DNA of 64,000 nt from Traorella massiliensis (GTDB taxonomy: Bacteria; Bacillota_I; Bacilli_A; Erysipelotrichales; Erysipelotrichaceae): assembly GCF_900104665.1 (NCBI RefSeq), contig NZ_LT629967.1:565624-629623 (forward strand), given 5' to 3'. The position numbers were made by a program, and so were the translations under genes. This document shows positions 49,707 through 59,061 of this stretch, in pieces. The stretch's first letter is position 1. The number at the start of each line of letters is the position of its first letter. The notes beneath the pieces were generated by a model that saw only the letters and a list, made by a program, of their open reading frames with translations, was not told the DNA's origin and did not search any database.

Positions 49707-50450
49707 ATGAGAAAACCTATTATTGTTGGAAACTGGAAAATGAACAAAACAATCGCTGAAGCGGTTGAATTTATCAATGCTGTTGATCCTGCATGCCATG
49801 ATGGTGCTACTTATGGTGTAGCTACTTCATTTTTGGCATTGAATGAAGCTAATAAGGCAGCTAAAAATCTGATCGTTGCGGCTGAAAACTGCCACTTTGC
49901 AGACAATGGTGCTTATACAGGTGAAGTTAGTGTACCAATGTTGGAAGAAATTGGTGTTAAATACTGCATCATTGGACACTCTGAACGTCGTCAGATGTTT
50001 GGTGATACGGATGAAACAGTGAATAAGAAAGCAAAACGTTTAATTGAAGCTGGTATTACACCTATCGTTTGTATCGGTGAAACAGAAGCACAGTTTGATG
50101 CTGGTGAAACTGAAAAAGTGATCCGTGATCAGTTGACAGGAAGCCTGGCTGATTTATGTCCAAAATGTGTAGCAAATCTTGTTATTGCTTATGAACCAAT
50201 CTGGGCTATCGGAACAGGAAAATCTGCTACGAAAGAAATCGCTCAGAACTGCTGTCATATCGTTCGTGATCAGATCAGAGTGATGTATGGTGATGAAGCA
50301 GCTGATAAAGTACGTATTCAGTATGGTGGAAGTGTTAAACCTGAAAATATTGCTGAATATATGGCAATGGAAGATATTGATGGTGCATTAGTTGGCGGTG
50401 CTTCATTGAAGATTGATTCTTTCAAAGAATTGATTGAAAAGACAAGATAA
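49707..50450 (+). CDS. tpiA: Triosephosphate isomerase
   Basis: A 247-residue TIM barrel that interconverts dihydroxyacetone phosphate and glyceraldehyde-3-phosphate. NWKMNK with the catalytic Lys, IIGHSERRQMF with the catalytic His, AYEPIWAIGTGK with the catalytic Glu and loop 6, and YGGSVKPEN are intact. It ends the pgk operon before a terminator. Confidence 0.98.
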   Translation: MRKPIIVGNWKMNKTIAEAVEFINAVDPACHDGATYGVATSFLALNEANKAAKNLIVAAENCHFADNGAYTGEVSVPMLEEIGVKYCIIGHSERRQMFGDTDETVNKKAKRLIEAGITPIVCIGETEAQFDAGETEKVIRDQLTGSLADLCPKCVANLVIAYEPIWAIGTGKSATKEIAQNCCHIVRDQIRVMYGDEAADKVRIQYGGSVKPENIAEYMAMEDIDGALVGGASLKIDSFKELIEKTR

Positions 50451-50460
50451 ATTGAATTGT

Positions 50461-50490
50461 AGACAGTCTGAAATATAGGCTGTCTTTTTT
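50461..50490 (+). terminator. pgk-tpiA terminator
   Basis: AGACAG and CTGTCT pair, with inner TCT/AGG pairing partly by wobble, followed by a T7 run. Confidence 0.8.
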
Positions 50491-50555
50491 TGATATGCAG
50501 ATGTAAGGGTTTTGCAATTTCGTGTAAAAGAATGTAAAAAGATATGAAAAAGGGG

Positions 50556-50583
50556 TTGAAAATTATATGAAAAGCTTTATAAT
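50556..50583 (+). promoter_or_regulatory. Promoter of the branched-chain amino acid transporter operon
   Basis: TTGAAA (50556-50561), 16-base spacer and TATAAT (50578-50583). A GGAGAGATAGG ribosome site follows before ATG 50619. Two GTAAAA(A/G) repeats lie just upstream of the -35. Confidence 0.7.
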
Positions 50584-50618
50584 AAGTTCATCAGACAAAA
50601 ACAAAGGAGAGATAGGAT

Positions 50619-51794
50619 ATGGATTCAAAAAATTTTTTTAAGTTATTAACGGCAGGCGCCTTGTCCTTGACGGCACTGGCGGGTTGTTCGAACGATGGAG
50701 GCGGTACGACTGATGAAAAAGTAAGTATCGGCTTGCATTATGAGCTAAAAGGCGATGCAGCTGATTATGGAAATGCCGAATTGCGTGGCAGTCAGCTAGC
50801 CATAAAGCTGGCTAATGAAAATGAAGATTATCAGTTTACGTATGAAGGAATTGAATATGATAATGGATCGAGTGAAAATGAAGCGATTACCATTTCTCAG
50901 AGATTGATTTCTGATGGTGTAGTCGGCGTTATAGGACCCTCTACTTCAGCTCCGAGTGCTGCTACTTATCCGATTTTAAACGATGCACAAACGATTGTTG
51001 TTTCACCTAGTGCTACAGCAAATAATCAGACGCTTGTAGATCCGGATGATCCAAATTCAGATGTGTATGAATATGTTTACCGTGTTTGTTTTGAAGATTC
51101 ATATCAAGGAGCTGCTATGGCACAGTTTGCAGTTGATACTTTAGGTGTTCAGAAAGTGGCTGTTTATGGATCGGTTTCAAGTGATTATGCCAAAGGATTA
51201 AACACTGCTTTTACAGAACAGCTTGAAAAATTAGGTGGTCAAGTAGTAGCAAATGAATCTTATCAGGATGGTGATACAGATTTCTCAGCTGTATTGACAT
51301 CTTTAGCTTCTCAGGAATTTGATGCATTATATATTCCTGGATATTATAATGAAGCAGGTTTGATCATTCAGCAGGCTCGTGAATTAGGTATTGATTGTCC
51401 AATTATTGGCCCAGACGGTTTTGATGCAAATACTTTGGTTGAACTTGCCGGTGCTGATAACTTGAATGATGTATATTTCACAACGGCTTATACAACGGTT
51501 GATGCCAGTGAAAAACTGCAAGCTTTCATTGATGCTTATACAGAAGAATATGGTGAAGCTCCTGCAATGTTTGCTGCTTTAGCATTTGATGCAACAAATC
51601 TGCTGATTGAAGCAATTGAAAAGGCAGGAACCACAGATAAGGCTACAGTGAATGAAACGATCGCAAATATGGAATTCTCAGGAGTTACTGGCGATTTCAC
51701 TTTCGATGAAACACATACTCCAAATAAATCTGTATTGGTTGTTGAATTGGTGGATGGTGTACAGGAAACAGCTGTTTCTGTAACACCTGAATAA
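50619..51794 (+). CDS. Branched-chain amino acid ABC transporter substrate-binding lipoprotein
   Basis: A 391-residue LivJ/LivK-type binding protein. Lipoprotein signal with lipobox LTALAGC (Cys23). The periplasmic-binding type I fold shows GPSTSAPSAATYPILNDAQ for ligand binding, AVYGSVSSDYAKGL and GPDGFDANTLVELAG. It should bind Leu/Ile/Val, though related proteins bind other amino acids or amides. It is the first gene of the liv operon; a hairpin separates it from livH, which would allow more of this subunit than of the permease. Confidence 0.93.
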   Translation: MDSKNFFKLLTAGALSLTALAGCSNDGGGTTDEKVSIGLHYELKGDAADYGNAELRGSQLAIKLANENEDYQFTYEGIEYDNGSSENEAITISQRLISDGVVGVIGPSTSAPSAATYPILNDAQTIVVSPSATANNQTLVDPDDPNSDVYEYVYRVCFEDSYQGAAMAQFAVDTLGVQKVAVYGSVSSDYAKGLNTAFTEQLEKLGGQVVANESYQDGDTDFSAVLTSLASQEFDALYIPGYYNEAGLIIQQARELGIDCPIIGPDGFDANTLVELAGADNLNDVYFTTAYTTVDASEKLQAFIDAYTEEYGEAPAMFAALAFDATNLLIEAIEKAGTTDKATVNETIANMEFSGVTGDFTFDETHTPNKSVLVVELVDGVQETAVSVTPE

Positions 51795-51819
51795 GACAAT
51801 TTTACAATTTAAATGATAC

Positions 51820-51850
51820 AATAGGAGAAAGCCAGCTTTCTCCTATTTGT
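51820..51850 (+). terminator. Attenuating hairpin between the binding-protein gene and livH
   Basis: AATAGGAGAAAGC (51820-51832) pairs with GCTTTCTCCTATT (51835-51847), followed by TGTTT. The T-run is imperfect, so partial read-through is probable. Confidence 0.7.
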
Positions 51851-51866
51851 TTAAAAAGGAGGATGG

Positions 51867-52748
51867 ATGATGACAGTATTTTTCCAGCAGCTAATTAATG
51901 GGCTTTCATTGGGAAGTATTTACGCTTTGATTGCTCTAGGTTACACGATGGTATATGGAATTATCAAATTAATTAATTTTGCTCATGGTGATATTTACAT
52001 GTTGGGAGCTTATTTTGGTTTTTTAGCAATTACGTATCTTCATGTCGGCTTTTTTCCAGCTATTTTGATTTCAATGGCTTTATGTGCAATTCTAGGAGTT
52101 GTCATTGAGCGTATTGCTTATAAGCCATTACGTAATGCAACTCGTATTGCTGCATTGATCACAGCAATCGGTGTTTCTTATTTCTTGGAAGCTGGGACGC
52201 AGCAGGTGATGGGTACAAGTGTTCGAGCTTTTCCACAAGTATTAAACAATCAGGTTTTTAATATTGCGGGCTTGCGTATCACTGAACAGCAAATCTATAT
52301 TTTTGTAACGACGATCGTACTGATGCTTATTTTACAGTTTATTGTAAAGAAAACAAAGATTGGGCGAGCCATGCGAGCCGTTTCTACGGATAGTGATGCC
52401 GCACGCCTGATGGGAATCAATGTTGATGCGACGATTTCGATTACTTTTGCAATTGGATCAGCATTGGCTGGAGCTGCAGGTGTATTGGTCGGAATTTATT
52501 ATAGTTCAATTAATCCTTTGATGGGGATGCTTCCAGGTATCAAAGCATTCATTGCAGCTGTGTTTGGAGGTATTGGTATTATTCCTGGCGCTATGTTTGG
52601 TGGTTTCTTCATTGGGATCTGTGAAGCAATTGTCAGCGGATATGGGGGATCTTTATTTAAGGATGCTGTTGTTTATATCATTTTGATCGTTATTCTAGTA
52701 ATCAAACCGGCAGGATTATTAGGTAAGAATGTGAAAGAGAAAGTATAG
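51867..52748 (+). CDS. livH: Branched-chain amino acid ABC transporter permease LivH
   Basis: A 293-residue membrane permease with about eight helices. Family-typical parts are GLSLGSIYALIALGYTMVYGIIKLINFAHGD at the N-terminus, MRAVSTDSDAARLMGINVD, the loop that contacts the ATPases, and PGIKAFIAAVFGGIGIIPGA. GGAGG precedes the start; the second ATG (51870) is an alternative. It ends 1 base before livM. Confidence 0.95.
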   Translation: MMTVFFQQLINGLSLGSIYALIALGYTMVYGIIKLINFAHGDIYMLGAYFGFLAITYLHVGFFPAILISMALCAILGVVIERIAYKPLRNATRIAALITAIGVSYFLEAGTQQVMGTSVRAFPQVLNNQVFNIAGLRITEQQIYIFVTTIVLMLILQFIVKKTKIGRAMRAVSTDSDAARLMGINVDATISITFAIGSALAGAAGVLVGIYYSSINPLMGMLPGIKAFIAAVFGGIGIIPGAMFGGFFIGICEAIVSGYGGSLFKDAVVYIILIVILVIKPAGLLGKNVKEKV

Positions 52749-52749
52749 T

Positions 52750-53709
52750 ATGAAGAAAATGTTGAATAAAGCAAATCTCTATTGGCTTCTTTTTTGTGTC
52801 GGAGGCTATGCACTGCTGATGGGACTGATGAGTGCCGGTATTATCGATGCAGTTAATCAGACAGTGATTCAGACAATTATCGTAAATATTATCTTAGCAA
52901 TTTCTTTGAATCTGATTATTGGCATTACAGGTCAATTTTCATTAGGACATGCAGGTTTTATGTGTGTTGGGGCTTATAGTGCTGGAGTGATGCTGAAGCA
53001 GATAGGGGGATTAAATGGTTTCTTTATTGGAATTCTTATAGGAATGGTGATCAATGCTGTTTTAGCTTTGATCGTAGCGATTCCAACCTTGCGTTTGAAA
53101 GGAGATTATTTAGCGATCGCCACTTTAGGATTTGGCGAGATTATTCGTATCATTGTTTTAAATATGGACATTACCAATGGTGCAGCTGGTCTTGTTTTAC
53201 CACGAGTCGTTGATTTTACGATTCTGTTTGTTTTCATGGTAGTGGCATTGCTCATTGTAGTTAATTTTACAAGAAGTGCTGCAGGACGTGCTTGCATCTC
53301 GATACGTGAAGATGAAATAGCTTCTGAGGCAATGGGCATCAATACGACAAAATATAAAGTTATCGCCTTCGTAATAGGAGCCTTGATTGCTTCTTGGGCA
53401 GGAGCTCTATATGCGGGTAATTTCTATGTCATCAATCCAGGTATGTTTACCTACAGCAAATCAATCGATATTCTTGTAATTGTTGTATTTGGAGGCATGG
53501 GAAGTATGACAGGAAGTGTTATATCCGCAGTCGTACTTGGTTTTATCAATTCTTTCTTACAAAGTTTTTCAAATATGCGAATGATCATCTATGGTCTTGC
53601 TTTGGTAATGATCATGGTCTTCCGTCCAAGCGGTCTTTTGGGAACAAGGGAATTTAAATTTTCCAGTCTTTTCAAAAGATTTACTAAGAAAAAGGAGGCT
53701 TCTCAATGA
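52750..53709 (+). CDS. livM: Branched-chain amino acid ABC transporter permease LivM
   Basis: A 319-residue partner permease with about nine helices. GQFSLGHAGFMCVGAYSAG, LRLKGDYLAIATLGFGEIIRI and the ATPase-contact loop SIREDEIASEAMGINTTKYK are diagnostic. It pairs with LivH in the membrane. It overlaps livG by 4 bases and ends with a basic tail. Confidence 0.95.
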   Translation: MKKMLNKANLYWLLFCVGGYALLMGLMSAGIIDAVNQTVIQTIIVNIILAISLNLIIGITGQFSLGHAGFMCVGAYSAGVMLKQIGGLNGFFIGILIGMVINAVLALIVAIPTLRLKGDYLAIATLGFGEIIRIIVLNMDITNGAAGLVLPRVVDFTILFVFMVVALLIVVNFTRSAAGRACISIREDEIASEAMGINTTKYKVIAFVIGALIASWAGALYAGNFYVINPGMFTYSKSIDILVIVVFGGMGSMTGSVISAVVLGFINSFLQSFSNMRMIIYGLALVMIMVFRPSGLLGTREFKFSSLFKRFTKKKEASQ

Positions 53710-54482
53710 CTATTTTAAAGGTTAGTGATCTAACAAGAAATTTTGGCGGTCTTTGTGCGGTCAATAATGTGAATATGGAAATTGATGAGCAAGAGCTTAT
53801 TGGGTTGATTGGACCTAATGGAGCGGGTAAAACAACTTTATTTAATCTTTTGACTGGTGTATATGAACCAAGTTCAGGGAAAATAGAGTTGAATGTAGAT
53901 GGTCAAATGAAAAGCATCGGGGGGATGAAACCTTATGCTGTTACACGACTTGGGTTAGCTCGTACATTTCAGAATATACGTCTGTTTAAAGATTTGAGTG
54001 TACTTGATAATGTAAAGATTGCCATGCATAAAAATATTAAGTATGGAGTGCTTGCAGGTATCTTCCGTTTACCTGCTTTCTATGCCGAAGAAGAAAAAGT
54101 AGAAAAAGAAGCAATAAATCTTTTGAAGATCGTTCGTCTTGATCATAAAAAAGATGAATTCGCCAAAAATCTTCCCTATGGAGAACAGCGCCGTTTGGAA
54201 ATTGCCCGAGCATTGGCAACACATCCTAAAATTCTTTTTTTGGATGAGCCGGCTGCTGGCATGAATCCTCAGGAAACTGGAGAGCTGACTGCATTGATTC
54301 ATGAAATTAAAGAGAAATTTAAGGTAACGATTATTTTGATTGAACATGATATGTCGCTTGTTATGTCCATTTGTGAAAGAATTTATGTATTAGATTATGG
54401 AAAATGCATTGCTTCAGGATCCCCTGAACAAATCAAGAATCATCCTCGAGTAATTGAGGCTTATCTTGGGGAGGAAATCTAA
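53706..54482 (+). CDS. livG: Branched-chain amino acid ABC transporter ATPase LivG
   Basis: A 258-residue ATPase. Walker A GPNGAGKTT, the signature is the divergent LPYGEQRRLEIARAL typical of LivG, Walker B KILFLDEPAAGMNPQE and H-loop LIEHDMSLV. Energises uptake with LivF. It overlaps both neighbours by a few bases. Confidence 0.96.
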   Translation: MTILKVSDLTRNFGGLCAVNNVNMEIDEQELIGLIGPNGAGKTTLFNLLTGVYEPSSGKIELNVDGQMKSIGGMKPYAVTRLGLARTFQNIRLFKDLSVLDNVKIAMHKNIKYGVLAGIFRLPAFYAEEEKVEKEAINLLKIVRLDHKKDEFAKNLPYGEQRRLEIARALATHPKILFLDEPAAGMNPQETGELTALIHEIKEKFKVTIILIEHDMSLVMSICERIYVLDYGKCIASGSPEQIKNHPRVIEAYLGEEI

Positions 54483-55186
54483 TGCTGGAAATAAAGAATT
54501 TGAATGTATATTATGGTGTGATTCATGCATTGAAGGATGTTACGATGTGTGTGAATGAAGGGGAAATCGTAGCTCTGATTGGTGCAAATGGAGCCGGCAA
54601 GACAACTTTGCTTCATACGATCAGTGGCTTGATTCGCCCTTCACAAGGAGAAATCTTATTTTTAGGGAAAAATATCGTTAAAGCAAAAACAAGAAATATC
54701 GTTGAGGCTGGTATTACCCAGGTGCCTGAAGGCAGAAGAACTTTTTCGGGTCTCAGTGTTTATGAGAATCTATTGATGGGGGCTTACCTCAGAAAGGATA
54801 AGGCACAAATCAAAGAGGATTTAGAAAAAGTGTATGAACGCTTTCCTATTTTAAAAGAGAGAAGTTCTCAGGACGCTTCTACTTTGTCAGGAGGGGAACA
54901 GCAGATGCTGGCTATGGGAAGAGCATTGATGGCAAAGCCAAAAATCTTGCTTTTAGATGAACCAAGCATGGGACTTGCCCCAATCCTGGTCAAGGAAATA
55001 TTTAAGATCATAGAAGATATTCATGCCCAAGGCACAACTGTGTTACTAGTCGAACAAAATGCACGTATGGCATTATCTATTGCTGATCGAGCTTATGTGT
55101 TAGAAACAGGCAAGATTGCTTTAAGTGGTACTGGAGAAGAATTAAGCAATTCTGAAGAAATTCAAAAGGCATACCTTGGAGGTTAA
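54482..55186 (+). CDS. livF: Branched-chain amino acid ABC transporter ATPase LivF
   Basis: A 234-residue second ATPase of the importer. Walker A GANGAGKTT, VPEGRRTFSGLSVYENL, signature LSGGEQQML, Walker B ILLLDEPSMGLAPI, then LLVEQNARMAL. Shares one base with livG's stop and is followed after one base by the CBS-ACT gene, so it is not the end of the operon. Confidence 0.96.
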   Translation: MLEIKNLNVYYGVIHALKDVTMCVNEGEIVALIGANGAGKTTLLHTISGLIRPSQGEILFLGKNIVKAKTRNIVEAGITQVPEGRRTFSGLSVYENLLMGAYLRKDKAQIKEDLEKVYERFPILKERSSQDASTLSGGEQQMLAMGRALMAKPKILLLDEPSMGLAPILVKEIFKIIEDIHAQGTTVLLVEQNARMALSIADRAYVLETGKIALSGTGEELSNSEEIQKAYLGG

Positions 55187-55187
55187 T

Positions 55188-55835
55188 ATGTACGTAAAAA
55201 ATGAAATGACAGCAAATCCAATTACAATCAATGCTGATGATGTGATTTCAAAAGCAGCTGATATCATGAGCGAAAATAATTTGCACCGTCTTCCGGTAAT
55301 GGAAAATGGAAAGTTAGTAGGACTTGTTACCAAAGGTTTAATTACATCGAAGGGTGTTGGCGGAGCTACAAGTTTGAGTGTTTTTGAATTAAATTATCTA
55401 TTGAATCGTACCAGTGTGAAGACGGTGATGATCAAATTAAAAGATCTTGTAACAATATCTTCAAATAAACTTTTGGAAGAAGCGGCGAGTCTGATGCTGG
55501 CTCATGATATTGGATGTCTTCCTGTTGTTGATGATGGAGAATTAGTAGGAATATTGACTCAGAATGACTTGTTTAAAGCTTTCTTAGATATATTAGGATG
55601 GCAGCGAAAAGGAAGCCGTATTGAGGTAAATGTTCCGGATACATTAGGTATATTGGGAGAAATTAGTAAGATATTCGTAGATAATAACGCAAATATCACG
55701 AATTTTACAGTTTATCGTAATAATGATGATTCTACTGCTGATTTGATATTAAGAACAACGTTAACGGAAACAGATGAATTAGAAAAAGAATTGAATCAAA
55801 ATGGATTTAAAGTAAACGGTATAATGAAGAAATAG
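55188..55835 (+). CDS. CBS-domain pair plus ACT domain protein, in the liv operon
   Basis: 215 residues from ATG 55188, with TTGGAGGTTAAT upstream. Two CBS domains (residues about 1-60 and 70-130: MTANPITINADDVISKAADI..., LPVVDDGELVGILTQNDLF) are followed by an ACT-like domain (VNVPDTLGILGEISKIFVDN). This is the AcuB-like layout. CBS pairs bind adenine nucleotides and ACT domains bind amino acids, so it may sense energy state and branched-chain amino acids for the transporter beside it; this is inference from context. Confidence 0.85.
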   Translation: MYVKNEMTANPITINADDVISKAADIMSENNLHRLPVMENGKLVGLVTKGLITSKGVGGATSLSVFELNYLLNRTSVKTVMIKLKDLVTISSNKLLEEAASLMLAHDIGCLPVVDDGELVGILTQNDLFKAFLDILGWQRKGSRIEVNVPDTLGILGEISKIFVDNNANITNFTVYRNNDDSTADLILRTTLTETDELEKELNQNGFKVNGIMKK

Positions 55836-55837
55836 AG

Positions 55838-55864
55838 AAAAGCAGGGTATTCCTGCTTTTTTTG
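55838..55864 (+). terminator. Terminator of the liv operon
   Basis: AAAAGCAGG (55838-55846) and CCTGCTTTT (55852-55860) pair around GTATT, followed by more T. Confidence 0.85.
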
Positions 55865-55941
55865 AGATTAAAATGATATTTGAGGTTTATCGACATTGTT
55901 TTTCATTATGACAGTATATGATATTCTCAAAGGAAATATGT

Positions 55942-56130
55942 ATGAAAAAAAGAATTGGGACTGTAATGTGTCTAAGTGGTATCTTGCTTTTGATACAGCC
56001 GGATTTTAAGAGTGATGAGGTCATGATGATGTTGAATTATATACTTGTGCATTACTGGCCGATAGGACTGATCGTAGCTGGTGCTTTTATGATGAATCAG
56101 AAACAAAAACCACGAAGAAATAAGAATTAA
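55942..56130 (+). CDS. 62-residue two-helix membrane protein
   Basis: ATG 55942 follows AAAGGAAATATGT. MKKRIGTVMCLSGILLLIQP begins a first helix; YWPIGLIVAGAFMM is the second, and the end is basic (KQKPRRNKN). The pattern recalls the LiaI-LiaF-like/DUF5668 small membrane proteins, but the match is not firm. It is monocistronic before the eno promoter. Confidence 0.55.
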   Translation: MKKRIGTVMCLSGILLLIQPDFKSDEVMMMLNYILVHYWPIGLIVAGAFMMNQKQKPRRNKN

Positions 56131-56133
56131 ACC

Positions 56134-56162
56134 TTTATTTTAAATGGTGCTTGTGATATACT
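56134..56162 (+). promoter_or_regulatory. eno promoter candidate
   Basis: TTTATT (56134-56139), 17-base spacer and TATACT (56157-56162), then a GGGAGGA ribosome site before ATG 56199. The -35 is weak. Confidence 0.55.
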
Positions 56163-56195
56163 TTGTGTGTAAAAATTAACAAGGGAGGATTTTAA

Positions 56196-57497
<1,302 letters not shown>

Positions 57498-57509
57498 TTT
57501 ATACTTTGA

Positions 57510-57547
57510 TGAATGGCGGTATAACTTCGGTTATGTCGCTTTTTTAT
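57510..57547 (+). terminator. eno terminator with TTCG loop
   Basis: GCGGTATAAC and GTTATGTCGC pair with two wobble pairs around a TTCG tetraloop, followed by TTTTTTA. Confidence 0.8.
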
Positions 57548-57636
57548 TTTCATCAAAAAGTAATGAAATAAATATAAACAGTATTCATAAGAAAAATATG
57601 ATATAATCTTATTATTAGGTAATAAGTGAGGTATTT

Positions 57637-59061
57637 ATGGAAAGGCCATTCAGTTATACAATTTATCAGCAAGGAAAGAAACTGTATCAGAATATGAAAG
57701 TTAGCAGTCTTACAGTGAATGGAAATGCTGTTGAAGGAAAAGTCATGGATCACAAGTTACATAAAGTAAAGCTTGTTTTTGGAACTTCTAAGCAACTAAA
57801 TGCTAAATACTGTGATTGTACATATGCCAAAGTATATCATGAATGTCCTCATAGCGCTGCTTTGTTTATTCGTTATATGAATGAGGGTACACAAGAGCCA
57901 AGAAAAGATACACTTCGCAATTTATACAATGTTTATGTTTCAAGTAAATCCAAGCCTAAACTAAAAGATTATCAGGAATTTGAAACAAAACTTTTGAATC
58001 ATTTGATTACGTTGTCTAAAGAAGGTTCATGGGAAACGATCAAAGGTTATTGTGAAGAATTGCCACGTATTACTTATCCATCAAATCGTATTCAATTATT
58101 AGTACATCAAATGATTCGTTCATTAAATACTTTGATGAAAGATGAAAAACTTCAGAAAAGTATTTTTCAATGGGGAATTGATTCTTTATCATGGAATAAG
58201 AATGCTTATTTACAGCCTTATTTCTTAAATTTGATTCGTAAAAAAGATCCTGCAGAAATACAAAGTATCTGTGATGAATTGCTGATGCAGATGCCTGTTA
58301 TATTAAATGAGGCTCTTTGTTCAAATATTTTAATGATTTTAAAAGAAAATTCTCAATTAAGTTTTAAAGAATTTGCACAGAAATATGCTCAATTCAAAAA
58401 TTCAGAAGCGATGGTTTATTTAGAAGCTGTGGAAGCATTGGATAACAAAGAGTATGCCGATGCAATGAAAATGATTCGTTCATATCAGAATGCTCATCGA
58501 AATATGGCACTTGTGAAAGAAATGAATGCTCTTTATGAAAAAGCATGGATGCAAAGTAATCCTGCCGGTTATGTTTCACAATTTGTGAATAAGCTTAGTT
58601 ACTGGAATCCTGATTTTAGTGAAATTATACGGGCTAAGGAGCTTCTTAAAGCTGATTGGTCACAAATAAGGGATGATATTTATGATCTTGTTAGAAAAAA
58701 GGTAGATGCTTATTCCTTTGAGCAGTTCATACGTCAGCAATATGAATGGGAATATGCTCTTTATATGCTTTATAAAGAACCGACGCTAGATAATTTTGAT
58801 GCTTATGGAGAACTTATTCAGGAAGCTGATGAAGAATTGTTTGTGGAAGTAGTTTTTGAAGTGGCAGTAAATGCTGCTAATATGGCAAGAAGTACTCATG
58901 CTTATGAAATGGTTGCAGATTATTTAAAAGAGTATCTTGTTATTTCAAAAAATCAAGAAAGAGTAGAATATATGATTTATTATTTAAAGAAACTAAATCC
59001 AAATAAGCATAAACTGATAGAACTGCTGGATAATGTCATGGGAGAAGAATATGAAGCTTGA
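57637..59061 (+). CDS. SWIM zinc-finger protein (YwqB-like)
   Basis: A 474-residue protein. A SWIM-type zinc finger lies at residues 59-72 (C59, C61, C70, H72 in YCDCTYAKVYHECPH). The rest is helical, without another known domain. GTGAGGTATTT before the ATG is the ribosome site. It overlaps the SNF2 gene by 11 bases, so the two proteins are made together and probably act together on DNA or RNA polymerase complexes. B. subtilis ywqB-ywqA has the same arrangement. The biochemical role is not known. Confidence 0.8.
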   Translation: MERPFSYTIYQQGKKLYQNMKVSSLTVNGNAVEGKVMDHKLHKVKLVFGTSKQLNAKYCDCTYAKVYHECPHSAALFIRYMNEGTQEPRKDTLRNLYNVYVSSKSKPKLKDYQEFETKLLNHLITLSKEGSWETIKGYCEELPRITYPSNRIQLLVHQMIRSLNTLMKDEKLQKSIFQWGIDSLSWNKNAYLQPYFLNLIRKKDPAEIQSICDELLMQMPVILNEALCSNILMILKENSQLSFKEFAQKYAQFKNSEAMVYLEAVEALDNKEYADAMKMIRSYQNAHRNMALVKEMNALYEKAWMQSNPAGYVSQFVNKLSYWNPDFSEIIRAKELLKADWSQIRDDIYDLVRKKVDAYSFEQFIRQQYEWEYALYMLYKEPTLDNFDAYGELIQEADEELFVEVVFEVAVNAANMARSTHAYEMVADYLKEYLVISKNQERVEYMIYYLKKLNPNKHKLIELLDNVMGEEYEA

